Assembly (NCBI GenBank): GCA_020247395.1
Contig: JADCJC010000018.1
Coordinates: forward strand, 1 to 48,195
Direction of reading: 5' to 3'
Source of the DNA: Rhodocyclaceae bacterium
GTDB lineage: Bacteria > Pseudomonadota > Gammaproteobacteria > Burkholderiales > Usitatibacteraceae
Length of the DNA stretch: 48,195 bases
In this document: positions 9,607 through 17,529 of the stretch, piece by piece
Layout: the number at the start of each line of letters is the position of its first letter
Numbering within the stretch: position 1 is the first letter of the stretch
Notes under the pieces: model-generated
Databases searched by the model: none
Seen by the model: the letters and a program-made list of their open reading frames with translations, nothing else
What the model was told of the DNA's origin: nothing
Program-made: the position numbers and the translations under genes

Positions 9607-9697
9607 GATATTCCTTTGGAAAAAGACACGGAAAAATTGGCGGTAACTCAACAACAACGTCACCGCGACAAATAAATGAGGGCAACTATGTGTTTTA

Positions 9698-10507
9698 CTA
9701 GTCCCCCGAAAATGTCCGTTTGGCAAGCTGCAGATCTTCCCATGCCTTTAGCTTTTCAGGCAGGTTACGTAACAAATAGGCAGGATGATAAGTGGCAATG
9801 ACCGGGATGTTTCGGTAGGTATGCGCCCGACCGCGCACAGCCGCCATTGCCGCCTCCGAGCCGGTCAATCGAGCAATAGCCGTCCTGCCCAGCGCCACGA
9901 TAATTTTCGGTCGGATAAGCTCGATCTGTCGATCCAGCAGCGGCGCACAGGCGGCGGCCTCCTCTGGAAGCGGCGTGCGGTTTCCCGGCGGACGACATTT
10001 CACTACGTTGGCGATGTACACCTCCCGCCCGCGTTGCAGCCCAGCCGCCGTCAACATGGCGTCTAGCAGCTTGCCGGCCTGACCAACAAACGGCTCACCC
10101 GATTCATCCTCCTCGGCACCCGGGCCCTCACCAATGAACAGCCACTGCGCCGACTGGGCACCGACGCCAAACACAACTTGTTTGCGCTGCTTGCAAAGCG
10201 TGCACACGGTGCAGTTGGCCGAGATTTCCGCCAGCGTCGTCCAGTCTGCGCGGGAGATCTTTTCCAAACGCGCTGGATCGACCGGCATGGGGGCATCAAC
10301 TCTTGCCTGCCTCGCAGCCGCAGGCTGCGGTGTCGCCACCGAAGGCGCAGCCACCGATGTCTTGGCGGTGGGGTTCGCAACTGCTCGGGCAGGAGCCACT
10401 GCGGATGTGGCAGCCTGGCTGGGCGCTGGCGCAGATGTCGGTGGGGGCGGCATAATTTTGTGCCCCAAACTGCGCAGCTCAAAATGGGACCAGAGCTCCA
10501 GCTCCAT
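9698..10507 (-). CDS. Uracil-DNA glycosylase, family 4 type with 4Fe-4S cluster
   Basis: Removes uracil from DNA to start base-excision repair. The catalytic domain (about residues 90-269) has the family hallmarks: VVFGVGAQSAQWLFIGEGPG, EDESGEPFVGQAGKLLD, YIANVVKCRPPGNR and YHPAYLLRNL. Cluster cysteines are visible: 99, 102 and 105 in NCTVCTLC, then Cys171 and Cys187 separated by 15 residues. One of the three N-terminal cysteines is surplus to the usual four ligands. Residues 20-80 are a proline/alanine-rich linker joining a short conserved N-terminal segment to the enzyme, a layout seen in many betaproteobacterial members. I chose the ATG at 10507, which has AAGGAT upstream, over the one at 10531, which would overlap rimI. 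Last gene of tsaB-rimI-udg. Confidence 0.92.
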   Translation of the reverse strand: MELELWSHFELRSLGHKIMPPPPTSAPAPSQAATSAVAPARAVANPTAKTSVAAPSVATPQPAAARQARVDAPMPVDPARLEKISRADWTTLAEISANCTVCTLCKQRKQVVFGVGAQSAQWLFIGEGPGAEEDESGEPFVGQAGKLLDAMLTAAGLQRGREVYIANVVKCRPPGNRTPLPEEAAACAPLLDRQIELIRPKIIVALGRTAIARLTGSEAAMAAVRGRAHTYRNIPVIATYHPAYLLRNLPEKLKAWEDLQLAKRTFSGD

Positions 10508-10517
10508 CAAATAATCC

Positions 10518-11015
10518 TTATCGAGGCGCATGTTCAGCTGGTGCCTTAATGTTTAAGCCAAGGAACAGGGCGTCCTCGCGACCGGTGACGGCGGGATAGT
10601 AGTCGCGGCGCACCCCGAGACGCCGAAAACCGAAGCGCTCATACAACCTTAGACCGACAATGTTGCTCGGACGGACTTCAAGATAAATCACTTCACACGC
10701 GGTTCGCCCGGCGCGGTCGATCACATGCTGCAATAGCGCCGCGCCGACACCTCTTCCCTGCCAATGTTTCGCCACGGCAACGTTGAGCAGATGCATTTCT
10801 TCGAGCGCCGGCATGGTGATCGTGTAGCCCACCAGTTCGCCATGGCACCACGCGCCGATACAATCGTAGCCCGAATACAACGAGTCGCGAAAATTACCGT
10901 GGGTCCACGGGAACGCGTAGACACTCGACTCAATCGCCACCACGCCCGACAGATGGTGTTCTTCCAGCTTCCGAAAACTGAGCGAGATCGTTTGCGTTTT
11001 TGGCCGTGCACTCAC
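10518..11015 (-). CDS. rimI: Ribosomal protein S18 alanine N-acetyltransferase
   Basis: A GNAT-fold acetyltransferase of 165 residues; RimI acetylates the N-terminal alanine of ribosomal protein S18. Visible are the N-terminal region with YAFPWTHGNFRDSLYSGY, the central LLNVAVAKHWQGRGVGAALL acetyl-CoA loop (Q/R-x-x-G-x-G/A pattern, about residues 77-95) and the C-terminal LEVRPSNIVGLRLYERFGF with the conserved YY region after it. The start is a GTG at 11015-11013. It overlaps the tsaB stop by four bases (GTGA), so translation is probably coupled. Placement between tsaB and a uracil-DNA glycosylase is a known betaproteobacterial arrangement. Confidence 0.92.
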   Translation of the reverse strand: MSARPKTQTISLSFRKLEEHHLSGVVAIESSVYAFPWTHGNFRDSLYSGYDCIGAWCHGELVGYTITMPALEEMHLLNVAVAKHWQGRGVGAALLQHVIDRAGRTACEVIYLEVRPSNIVGLRLYERFGFRRLGVRRDYYPAVTGREDALFLGLNIKAPAEHAPR

Positions 11016-11842
11016 GATGCAAACCCGGCGAGCGGCGGGCTGGTCGAATGAGCTTTCGCTTCCACGGCACTTTCAGCCTTGGCCCGTGTAATCAAGAGTC
11101 GCTCCTCGATAGTCAGCGCAACCTTGTTCCGAACGTACAGCGGTGCAGCGTCGTGCGGACGAATGGTTGCGGCGTCACCAACGCGGTTAAGCAAACGCCG
11201 TGCAACACGAACCAGATCTGCCGCTAATGGAAACGCCGGCGCACCTGACACCACAATTGAAATTAACCTGCTGGCCGTAAGCGCATCGGTCAGCGTAGGC
11301 ACGGCAAACGCACTCCCAACACCGACCCAGCGACTGGCCAAATGTCTCGCCGGTAGCTGAGGAATGATCAGTTGCTCGAACTCCTCAGGCTTCAACAAAC
11401 ATGGCGATACCACCTCACCAAAGCCAGTTGGCTGGGTGGAATCTTGCACATAGGCCGCGAGATAGATTTCTCCCATGCGCGCATCGGCTGCAACCAGAAT
11501 ACGCTCGGCGCCGCCACGCGTCGCGGCTTCTGCTAGCGCCAACGGTGTAGGCAAGGCAATCACCGGCTTTCCCAATCCATAGGCGAGTCCCTGAGAGACA
11601 GCACAGGCCACACGCACACCGGTAAACGAGCCGGGGCCTTGGCCAAACACCACCACATCAAGTTCTGCCAGACAAAGGCCAGCCTCGGCTAGCAGCGCGT
11701 GCATCGTCGGCAACGCCAACTCACCACTTAATTGACAAGCCTCGGTGATTTCGCGTGAGACAATTTGCTCCCCGCGCGCGACGGCAACGGAGATCGTTTC
11801 CGACGATGTTTCAAACGCGACGACATTGGCGGGACGGCTCAT
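11012..11842 (-). CDS. tsaB: tRNA threonylcarbamoyladenosine biosynthesis protein TsaB
   Basis: TsaB partners TsaD and TsaE to make the t6A modification at position 37 of ANN-decoding tRNAs. The 276-residue protein has the ASKHA-fold start VVAFETSSETISVAV, the GELALPTMHALLAEAG stretch and the family signature FGQGPGSFTGVRV, followed by AVSQGLAYGLGKPVIAL. I chose the ATG at 11842; the frame is open to 11926 but the extra residues are not conserved. Downstream it overlaps rimI by four bases. A small hairpin (11957-11994) lies upstream of the start. Confidence 0.93.
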   Translation of the reverse strand: MSRPANVVAFETSSETISVAVARGEQIVSREITEACQLSGELALPTMHALLAEAGLCLAELDVVVFGQGPGSFTGVRVACAVSQGLAYGLGKPVIALPTPLALAEAATRGGAERILVAADARMGEIYLAAYVQDSTQPTGFGEVVSPCLLKPEEFEQLIIPQLPARHLASRWVGVGSAFAVPTLTDALTASRLISIVVSGAPAFPLAADLVRVARRLLNRVGDAATIRPHDAAPLYVRNKVALTIEERLLITRAKAESAVEAKAHSTSPPLAGFAS

Positions 11843-11956
11843 AGCGGGATTATAACGGTCGCACACCTGGCAACCTTGGCAGGACAGCCTAATCACGCAC
11901 TGGCTTGGCCACCGCACTGAGCACATACGGTGCCAAGAAAGGTAACTCTCCGACTG

Positions 11957-11994
11957 ACGGGCGTTTTCAGGCGGAAACGTCTGAAGGCGCCCGT
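11957..11994. repeat. GACGGGC-type intergenic hairpin (copy E)
   Basis: Two 17-base arms, acgggcgttttcaggcg and cgtctgaaggcgcccgt, pair around a gaaa loop with three mismatches. No T run follows on either strand, so it is not a textbook terminator. It lies between the DUF1501 gene's end (12059) and the tsaB start (11842). Its arms resemble the hairpin at 31254 and the repeats at 45521, 46955 and 48008. Confidence 0.5.
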
Positions 11995-12058
11995 ATTTAA
12001 TGGACTTTCAAATATCAATGCCCGAGTTAACGGCTCGCGCCCACCGGAAAGTGACGAG

Positions 12059-13270
12059 CTAGGCGAGGAAGTCCATGGTTGCAAAACGACCATTCAGCAC
12101 ACGCGACGAATCCAAGCCCCACCATTTGCTGATGATGGTGCTGTATGCCAAGCGGAAATCGACCGCGAACGGCAGATTGCCATTACCATCGAGGCGTGCC
12201 AGTTGCGGTGCCTCACCGTACATTCCGCCGAGCACTTTTCCACCAACGGCGAACTGCACATTGGCGGTGCCATGATCAGTGCCATTGCTCTGATTCTCTT
12301 TTGGGCGACGACCAAATTCGCAGTAGGTCATGATGAGTGAGCTATCCCACCGGTTGAGTTCTTGCAGTGCAGACTTCAAGGCGGCGATGCCGTCCGCCAG
12401 ATCACGCAGCAAATTGGCGTGTGTTCCCAGCTGATTGGCATGGGTATCAAAACTTCCCAACGTTAGTCGAATCACCCCGATCCCCGCGTTACTGGCCGCC
12501 AATTGCGCGGCTGTCCTCACCTGACCGGCGAATGCACTGGTCGGAAACGTCGTCTTGAATTGATAGTTGGTATTCAGCTTGGAGGCTGCGTGTACCACCT
12601 CGCTTTCCACCGCCAAGATATGCCTGAGCGCACTGTTACGCTCATCGCGCCCGGCCTGCGCCAGACGAGCCGTGCGCAGAAACTGGGCGGTGTCTGCAAG
12701 CGCGATGGTGCGTGCGGCATAACCCGACAGCGGTCCCATGTCATTTGAGCCCACCACCACGCCGTCCGCCGCATAAGCCTTTGGTGCAGGATTCAGCGCG
12801 AAGGTGCGAGCCAGCCACCCCGCATCCAGATACTCGTCACTTTTTGAGGCGGTATCCCAGATTTCAATTGACCGGAAGTGCGAGAGATTGGGATGGGGAT
12901 AACCCAGGCCCTGAATGATGGCGAGTTGCCTGTCCTCCCACATTGTCATGAGAGGCTTTAATGATGGATGCAGCGCCGCACGTTCGGTCAAATTGATGAG
13001 GCTGGCTGATTCCAAGCGTACACGCGGGCGTAATGTCGCATACAACGGATCAGTAAATGGCACGACCGTATTCAGGCCATCATTCGCCCCCTTTAGCTCG
13101 ATCAAAATCAGCAAGTTACTGTAGGGCGATGGTGGCAACGTCGTTGTCCTGACGACACCGGATTGGCTTGGAGACTGTGCCCAGACCACACCATTGACGT
13201 TGCCGAATAGCGGTGCGGAGGTTGCGAGTGCAGACACGCCTGCAGCACGCAAAAAATTTCTGCGATTCAT
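12059..13270 (-). CDS. DUF1501 exported protein
   Basis: A 403-residue protein with a twin-arginine signal (NRRNFLRAAG followed by a hydrophobic stretch), so probably exported folded. The mature part shows DUF1501 features: LIELKGANDGLNTVVPFTD, LHPSLKPLMTMWEDRQLAII, SHFRSIEIWDTAS and the C-terminal GTDHGTANVQFAVGGKVLGG. The family is related in fold to the sulfatase/alkaline phosphatase superfamily, but no activity is established. It follows the DUF1800 gene by 42 bases on the same strand; the two families are commonly encoded as a pair. The ATG at 13270 starts exactly at the Tat signal and has AAAGGAACGTTC upstream. The frame extends to 13300 without support. Confidence 0.9.
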   Translation of the reverse strand: MNRRNFLRAAGVSALATSAPLFGNVNGVVWAQSPSQSGVVRTTTLPPSPYSNLLILIELKGANDGLNTVVPFTDPLYATLRPRVRLESASLINLTERAALHPSLKPLMTMWEDRQLAIIQGLGYPHPNLSHFRSIEIWDTASKSDEYLDAGWLARTFALNPAPKAYAADGVVVGSNDMGPLSGYAARTIALADTAQFLRTARLAQAGRDERNSALRHILAVESEVVHAASKLNTNYQFKTTFPTSAFAGQVRTAAQLAASNAGIGVIRLTLGSFDTHANQLGTHANLLRDLADGIAALKSALQELNRWDSSLIMTYCEFGRRPKENQSNGTDHGTANVQFAVGGKVLGGMYGEAPQLARLDGNGNLPFAVDFRLAYSTIISKWWGLDSSRVLNGRFATMDFLA

Positions 13271-13312
13271 GAACGTTCCTTTAGCTCTGCAAGCCAGCAA
13301 TTCACATCACAT

Positions 13313-14848
13313 TCACTTCAAATGGAAGGCAGGATCCGCGACGAATGTCCGCGCCCAATCGGAGGGGTTGCCACCAACTGGAAGCCGACTCGGCGTTACT
13401 GCCAACACCACTTTTGACATATTGGTGACATTGTCCCTGAGGCTCGGTTGATTGAAAGTCGATGACCATGCGTCCAAGTTCCAATTCAGCGCGGCCATGG
13501 CGCGCTCGGCCAATCGTTGCTGCCGTTGCGCCCGCCCCGGCGGTGGCGGCGTGCCACTGCGGTCCGCCATTTCATCGAGCGCATTCATCACCGGCTCCAT
13601 CCGGTCTTCATTGCGGAACAGTCGATCAACAAATTGCTTACGTCCGAGCAGCGTTGCTGAGTTAATCCACGTCTCACCACCCGGCCAGCCCTTTACGTTC
13701 GGCGGCGCAAACAGGTTTTGCCCGAGCAACGCGGAGGCAAAGACGAAGGGACGCAGATTCGGCGTTTTGATGTCAAACATCTTCAGCGTACCGACCACAA
13801 ACTCAACGGGTGACTTGACAAGTGCGCCGCGATTTTCAGGTGCATAAAATGCATCCGAGGCCAGCATGGCTTGCATCAGCCTGGCGATGTTGTATCCGGA
13901 ATCTCGAAATACCGTCGCGAGCTCCGCCACTTCCGCCTCATCGGGCGCAGGCGAGACAAACTCGCGCCACAGTTTTTTCGTAATGAAACGCGCTGTTTCT
14001 GGGCGTTTGAGCAACAAATCGAGCGCCTGGTCCCCGTCAAAATTACCGCGCTTACCAAATATCGTCTTTACCTCCGTGTCGTGAATCGCGCGCCGAAACA
14101 AGAATTCGCCCGTCTCGCGGTCAAGCGACCAACCGGTAAACGCGCGCGCCATTTCCTTAATATCCTGCTCCGTGTAGTTACCCTCACCGAGGGTAAAAAG
14201 TTCCATGACCTCGCGGGCGAAGTTTTCATTCGGCTGCTCGCGCCGACTGTTGGCATTATCCAAGTAGATCAGCATCGCCGGATCGCGCGCCACCTGTCGC
14301 AGCATCGAGCCAAAGTTGCCGAGTGCATTTTTCCGTAACAGCACGTGCTGCTGATACATCAAGTTGCTGAATCGTACTTTCTGCTGACTGGTGGCGAAGT
14401 GGTTATGCCAGAACAAGGTCATCTTTTCCGTCAGCGGTGAGGGGGTAGCCAACATCTCACGAAACCACCATTCGCGTAAATCAATCGCACGTTCAATGTT
14501 GAGACGTTGCTCAGCCTGACGCTCTTCCGGCGTCATATCACGCAGCTTGCTAGCAGGCGTGATCGGCGTGGTGACCCATGCAGGCGGCGGGGTGACTGCC
14601 ACTTCTCGAGTCGCCACGAGCAACTTGTCCGCTGCCTGTCTACGGCTCAAACCCGCGAGGGCATTGATATCCGCCATGGAGGCAGCGAAGCCTGTCCGGT
14701 TCAGCAGGTGGCGTACATCGTCTTGCGTCAGTTTGTCGTCTGATTTCCCGTATGCCACACGCCCAACTCCAAGCAGCGCAAAGAGCACTGACACCATAAG
14801 AGCAGCCAGATAACTTTTCCAGACAATTCTTCCCGGTAAGGTTGTCAT
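13313..14848 (-). CDS. DUF1800 exported protein
   Basis: A 511-residue protein with an N-terminal hydrophobic signal or anchor (about residues 10-32). The DUF1800 domain shows RHLLNRTGFAAS, LREWWFREMLATPSPLTEKM, LFWHNHFATSQQKV, the signature FAREVMELFTLGEGNYTE with its continuation AFTGW, and NVKGWPGGETWINSATLL. The molecular function is unknown; the histidines in FWHNHF are a conspicuous feature. It lies upstream of the DUF1501 gene in an apparent operon. The ATG at 14848 is preceded by GGTGAA at 4-5 bases; an ATG at 14872 in the same frame has a worse site. Confidence 0.9.
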   Translation of the reverse strand: MTTLPGRIVWKSYLAALMVSVLFALLGVGRVAYGKSDDKLTQDDVRHLLNRTGFAASMADINALAGLSRRQAADKLLVATREVAVTPPPAWVTTPITPASKLRDMTPEERQAEQRLNIERAIDLREWWFREMLATPSPLTEKMTLFWHNHFATSQQKVRFSNLMYQQHVLLRKNALGNFGSMLRQVARDPAMLIYLDNANSRREQPNENFAREVMELFTLGEGNYTEQDIKEMARAFTGWSLDRETGEFLFRRAIHDTEVKTIFGKRGNFDGDQALDLLLKRPETARFITKKLWREFVSPAPDEAEVAELATVFRDSGYNIARLMQAMLASDAFYAPENRGALVKSPVEFVVGTLKMFDIKTPNLRPFVFASALLGQNLFAPPNVKGWPGGETWINSATLLGRKQFVDRLFRNEDRMEPVMNALDEMADRSGTPPPPGRAQRQQRLAERAMAALNWNLDAWSSTFNQPSLRDNVTNMSKVVLAVTPSRLPVGGNPSDWARTFVADPAFHLK

Positions 14849-14923
14849 GTATTCACCGTTCTTTCCAATCAAGTTTGGTGTTCATCTGCGATCTCGTTTA
14901 CGCCAACGTCACCGGCAAGAATG

Positions 14924-15997
14924 CTATTTGAACTCGTAGCGATCCGCCGCGCCCAGCACCGCCTGTAGGGAAGACCGATCATTGCGCTTCGCCGCAATCA
15001 ATCTCTTCGCCTGTGAGTCACCTTTGAGATACGCATCCCAGAACAGCAGGCTTGCAGCCTTTACGATTCCTCGAATCTCTTCGTCACGCGGCGTGGTCTT
15101 CCTGCGGGTAAACGTCTGGCCACCAAACACCATATGGTCCCCCCCATCCAGCACCAGTAAGTACTTATCCCCCGAAGGCATATGACTATAGGGCAAGGTG
15201 CGATCCTCCATTATCGTACCATCGTTGAGTACAGCGCCGTCTTTGGTCCCGGTAATAGAGAAGAACGGCGTACGGATGTCGCCGAACTGTTTATCCAATT
15301 TGGCTTTATTGCGCGCGTTCGGGCTAAAGGCGATCGCCGCAGCAACACGTTTATCAAAACCGGATTGTCCTCCCACCGCAGGATTGACCTGACCGGCAAT
15401 TGATAACGTCGTTTGCGCACCAAACGAATGGCCGGACATGCCAATTTTATTGGTATCGACATTCTTAAAGACGACCTCTGTGCCAAGAGCGCTACGACGT
15501 ACGATTTCGTCGATGACAAAATGCACATCCCCCACCCGAAGTCCTAGGTTGGTCATGGTCATGGCGCTTTTGAGGCTAGATTCCGCCTGCCCAGCAGGTT
15601 TGTCTTTCCAGACAGATTCATCACTACCCGGGTGCTGGATGTGAACGACGACATAGCCGTGGCTTGCCCAGTGTTCGCCCCACAGCTTGCCCGCCGCCTT
15701 GCTCCCACCTAGCCCGTGTGAAAACACGATCACCGGAAACGCTGTGGTCTTTTCAGCTTGCGCCGCAGCGGGGAACAAAATGCGGATTGGCAGCTTGCGC
15801 TTTCGCATTTGATCTTCCCATGTCTCGTCAACTGACTCAAGTTGATAGGGCCCAGCGTTTTCGTAGGAAAAACTTACCGCAGGAGCCGGTGTTGTGGCCG
15901 CGCGACCTTCACGTGAAATGAAAAACGCGAGTAGACAGGATGCTGCGACCACCAGCATATAACGCCAGAGTATCGGCATGGCCTTGCGCATGGTCAT
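14924..15997 (-). CDS. Exported alpha/beta hydrolase
   Basis: A 357-residue protein of the platelet-activating-factor acetylhydrolase/dienelactone hydrolase-like alpha/beta fold. The N-terminal hydrophobic segment (about residues 12-28) is a signal peptide or anchor. The oxyanion region is VIVFSHGLGGSKAAG (about 89-103). The probable triad is Ser191 in GMSGHSFGAQ, Asp252 in TGTKDGA and His287 in DGGDHMVFGG. The substrate is unknown. A paralogue with the same plan lies at 37465 as a lipoprotein. It precedes the DUF1800-DUF1501 pair on the same strand with a 75-base gap. The ATG at 15997 has GAGG upstream at normal spacing. Confidence 0.88.
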   Translation of the reverse strand: MTMRKAMPILWRYMLVVAASCLLAFFISREGRAATTPAPAVSFSYENAGPYQLESVDETWEDQMRKRKLPIRILFPAAAQAEKTTAFPVIVFSHGLGGSKAAGKLWGEHWASHGYVVVHIQHPGSDESVWKDKPAGQAESSLKSAMTMTNLGLRVGDVHFVIDEIVRRSALGTEVVFKNVDTNKIGMSGHSFGAQTTLSIAGQVNPAVGGQSGFDKRVAAAIAFSPNARNKAKLDKQFGDIRTPFFSITGTKDGAVLNDGTIMEDRTLPYSHMPSGDKYLLVLDGGDHMVFGGQTFTRRKTTPRDEEIRGIVKAASLLFWDAYLKGDSQAKRLIAAKRNDRSSLQAVLGAADRYEFK

Positions 15998-16065
15998 TGG
16001 AAACCTCTAATCGTGATTCGATGAAAAATTGCTTAGCATGGACATATGAAAACGATACGCGACGC

Positions 16066-16512
16066 CTAGTGCCGCCCCGCCAGTTTTTTCCGCGCGACTG
16101 CCAGTTCATCCTGCGAGATGTAGCCATCGTTGTTGGCATCCACCATGGTAAAGCGATTTGCCAGCTGCGGCGCCTTGGCGTCCGCTTCAGCTTTGCTGAT
16201 GCGGCCATCGTTATCGGCATCTAGTCGCTTGAACATGACCGCAACCGCTTTGGCGCGCGCAACTTTCATTTCGTCGGTCGTGATAAAACCATCTTTGTTG
16301 ATATCAATTGTGTCAAATCGTTTGGCGAGGCGTGGAACGGCCGCTGCTTCGGCACGCGAAATCTTGCCGTCACCGTCTTTATCCAGCGCCTTCAACTTCT
16401 GAGATCGGCCGACCGGGTCGTCCGTCGATGCTGCGTTTGATACAGACGGCAAGGCCACAGCCACACTTAACAGCGCTGCGGCCACGAAAAAATGCAATTC
16501 TTGTTTGTTCAT
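16066..16512 (-). CDS. Exported EF-hand protein with four calcium loops
   Basis: A 148-residue protein with a signal peptide (cleavage probably after SNAAS's alanine, about residue 28). Four canonical EF-hand loops follow: DKDGDGKISRAE (44-55), DINKDGFITTDE (70-81), DADNDGRISKAE (98-109) and DANNDGYISQDE (125-136). All have the expected acidic residue at positions 1 and 12. The protein is therefore very likely a periplasmic calcium-binding protein; its role is unknown. It lies upstream of the exported hydrolase on the same strand, 68 bases away, and is divergent from the two-component system. A GAAGGAATCGAC site precedes the ATG. Confidence 0.93.
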   Translation of the reverse strand: MNKQELHFFVAAALLSVAVALPSVSNAASTDDPVGRSQKLKALDKDGDGKISRAEAAAVPRLAKRFDTIDINKDGFITTDEMKVARAKAVAVMFKRLDADNDGRISKAEADAKAPQLANRFTMVDANNDGYISQDELAVARKKLAGRH

Positions 16513-16620
16513 GTCGATTCCTTCTAGGTCGTTCGGGAGAGGTCTTATCCACCATATTGCGGTACGACTTGCACCTTACGCCGAACAACGCCAAATATCG
16601 TTTCAGGCTGACGAGAATTC

Positions 16621-16676
16621 GTAACGCGCTGTAACTGAGCCCACCGACATGTGATGGGGCTTACAATTGATTACAA
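16621..16676. promoter_or_regulatory. Candidate response-regulator operator with 10-bp direct repeats
   Basis: Two pairs of short repeats stand exactly one helical turn apart: gtaac at 16621 and 16631, and ttacaa at 16661 and 16671. All four are in one 10-bp register. OmpR-family regulators bind direct repeats spaced 10-11 bp. The site lies in the divergent region between the EF-hand gene and the regulator gene, so autoregulation is plausible. This is pattern reading only. Confidence 0.35.
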
Positions 16677-16722
16677 ATCACCCCTAACTGCAGCTGCATC
16701 GGCGATATCTCCGCCCTATGAT

Positions 16723-17487
16723 ATGGACATGAATACGACTACCAACGCGATCTCTTCTGCCGCCCCGCGTCACCGCATTCTGGTTGTTGACGATGATCTC
16801 AGGCTGCGGGACTTGTTGAAACGGTACTTGACCGAACAAGGATTTGCCGCCGACACCGTCCCAGATGGCCAGGCGCTCGATCGTGCGTTGACGCGTAACC
16901 GTTACGACCTGGTGGTATTGGACGTCATGCTGCCAGGCGAAGACGGCTTTGCCATCTGTAGAAGAATCCGCGCGGGCGCGGTACCAGACGCGGCGGAGGC
17001 CAATATCCCGATCATCATGCTGACAGCGAAGGGGGACGACATCGACCGCATACTTGGATTGGAGATGGGAGCAGATGACTACCTAGCCAAGCCGTTTAAC
17101 CCGCGCGAGTTAGTCGCGCGCATCAGCGCAGTGCTGCGCCGCCAGGCACCCCTGCCAACTCCGGGCGCGCCTTCCTCCAGCGACGAGTTGGTAACTTTCG
17201 GCCCGTTCACATTAAATCTTGGCACTCGGGAGTTGCGTCGCGATGGCGTCGCGCTGCCGATGACGACCGGTGAATTCGGGCTGCTTAAAGTCATGGCACA
17301 ACACCCTAAGGCACCCCTGTCTCGCGACAAACTGACTGAACTCGCGCGAGGGCGGGAGCACGATACGTTTGACCGCGCGATCGACGTACAAGTCTCGCGC
17401 CTGCGCAAACTGCTCGGCGAAGACCCGGCGAATCCGCGCTACATTCAAACCGTGTGGGGTCGGGGTTATGTGTTCATACCGGATTGA
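16723..17487 (+). CDS. OmpR-type two-component response regulator
   Basis: A 254-residue DNA-binding regulator. The receiver domain (about residues 17-135) has the acidic pocket VVDDD, the phosphorylation site Asp67 in VVLDVMLPGEDG, the Thr in IIMLTAKG and the Lys in YLAKPFNP. The winged-helix output domain (about 155-250) shows the family's GEFGLLKVMAQHP, RAIDVQVSRLRKLL and IQTVWGRGYVF. The start is uncertain: ATG codons at 16723 and 16729 both lie shortly before the receiver domain and neither has a clear ribosome binding site; the frame is open back to 16651. The partner kinase begins 42 bases downstream. The target genes are not evident, though the 10-bp repeats upstream could be its own site. 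Confidence 0.9.
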   Translation: MDMNTTTNAISSAAPRHRILVVDDDLRLRDLLKRYLTEQGFAADTVPDGQALDRALTRNRYDLVVLDVMLPGEDGFAICRRIRAGAVPDAAEANIPIIMLTAKGDDIDRILGLEMGADDYLAKPFNPRELVARISAVLRRQAPLPTPGAPSSSDELVTFGPFTLNLGTRELRRDGVALPMTTGEFGLLKVMAQHPKAPLSRDKLTELARGREHDTFDRAIDVQVSRLRKLLGEDPANPRYIQTVWGRGYVFIPD

Positions 17488-17529
17488 CGCGGCATTCGGT
17501 TCGGCTGTCGCACAAAGTTTAACCTGCAC

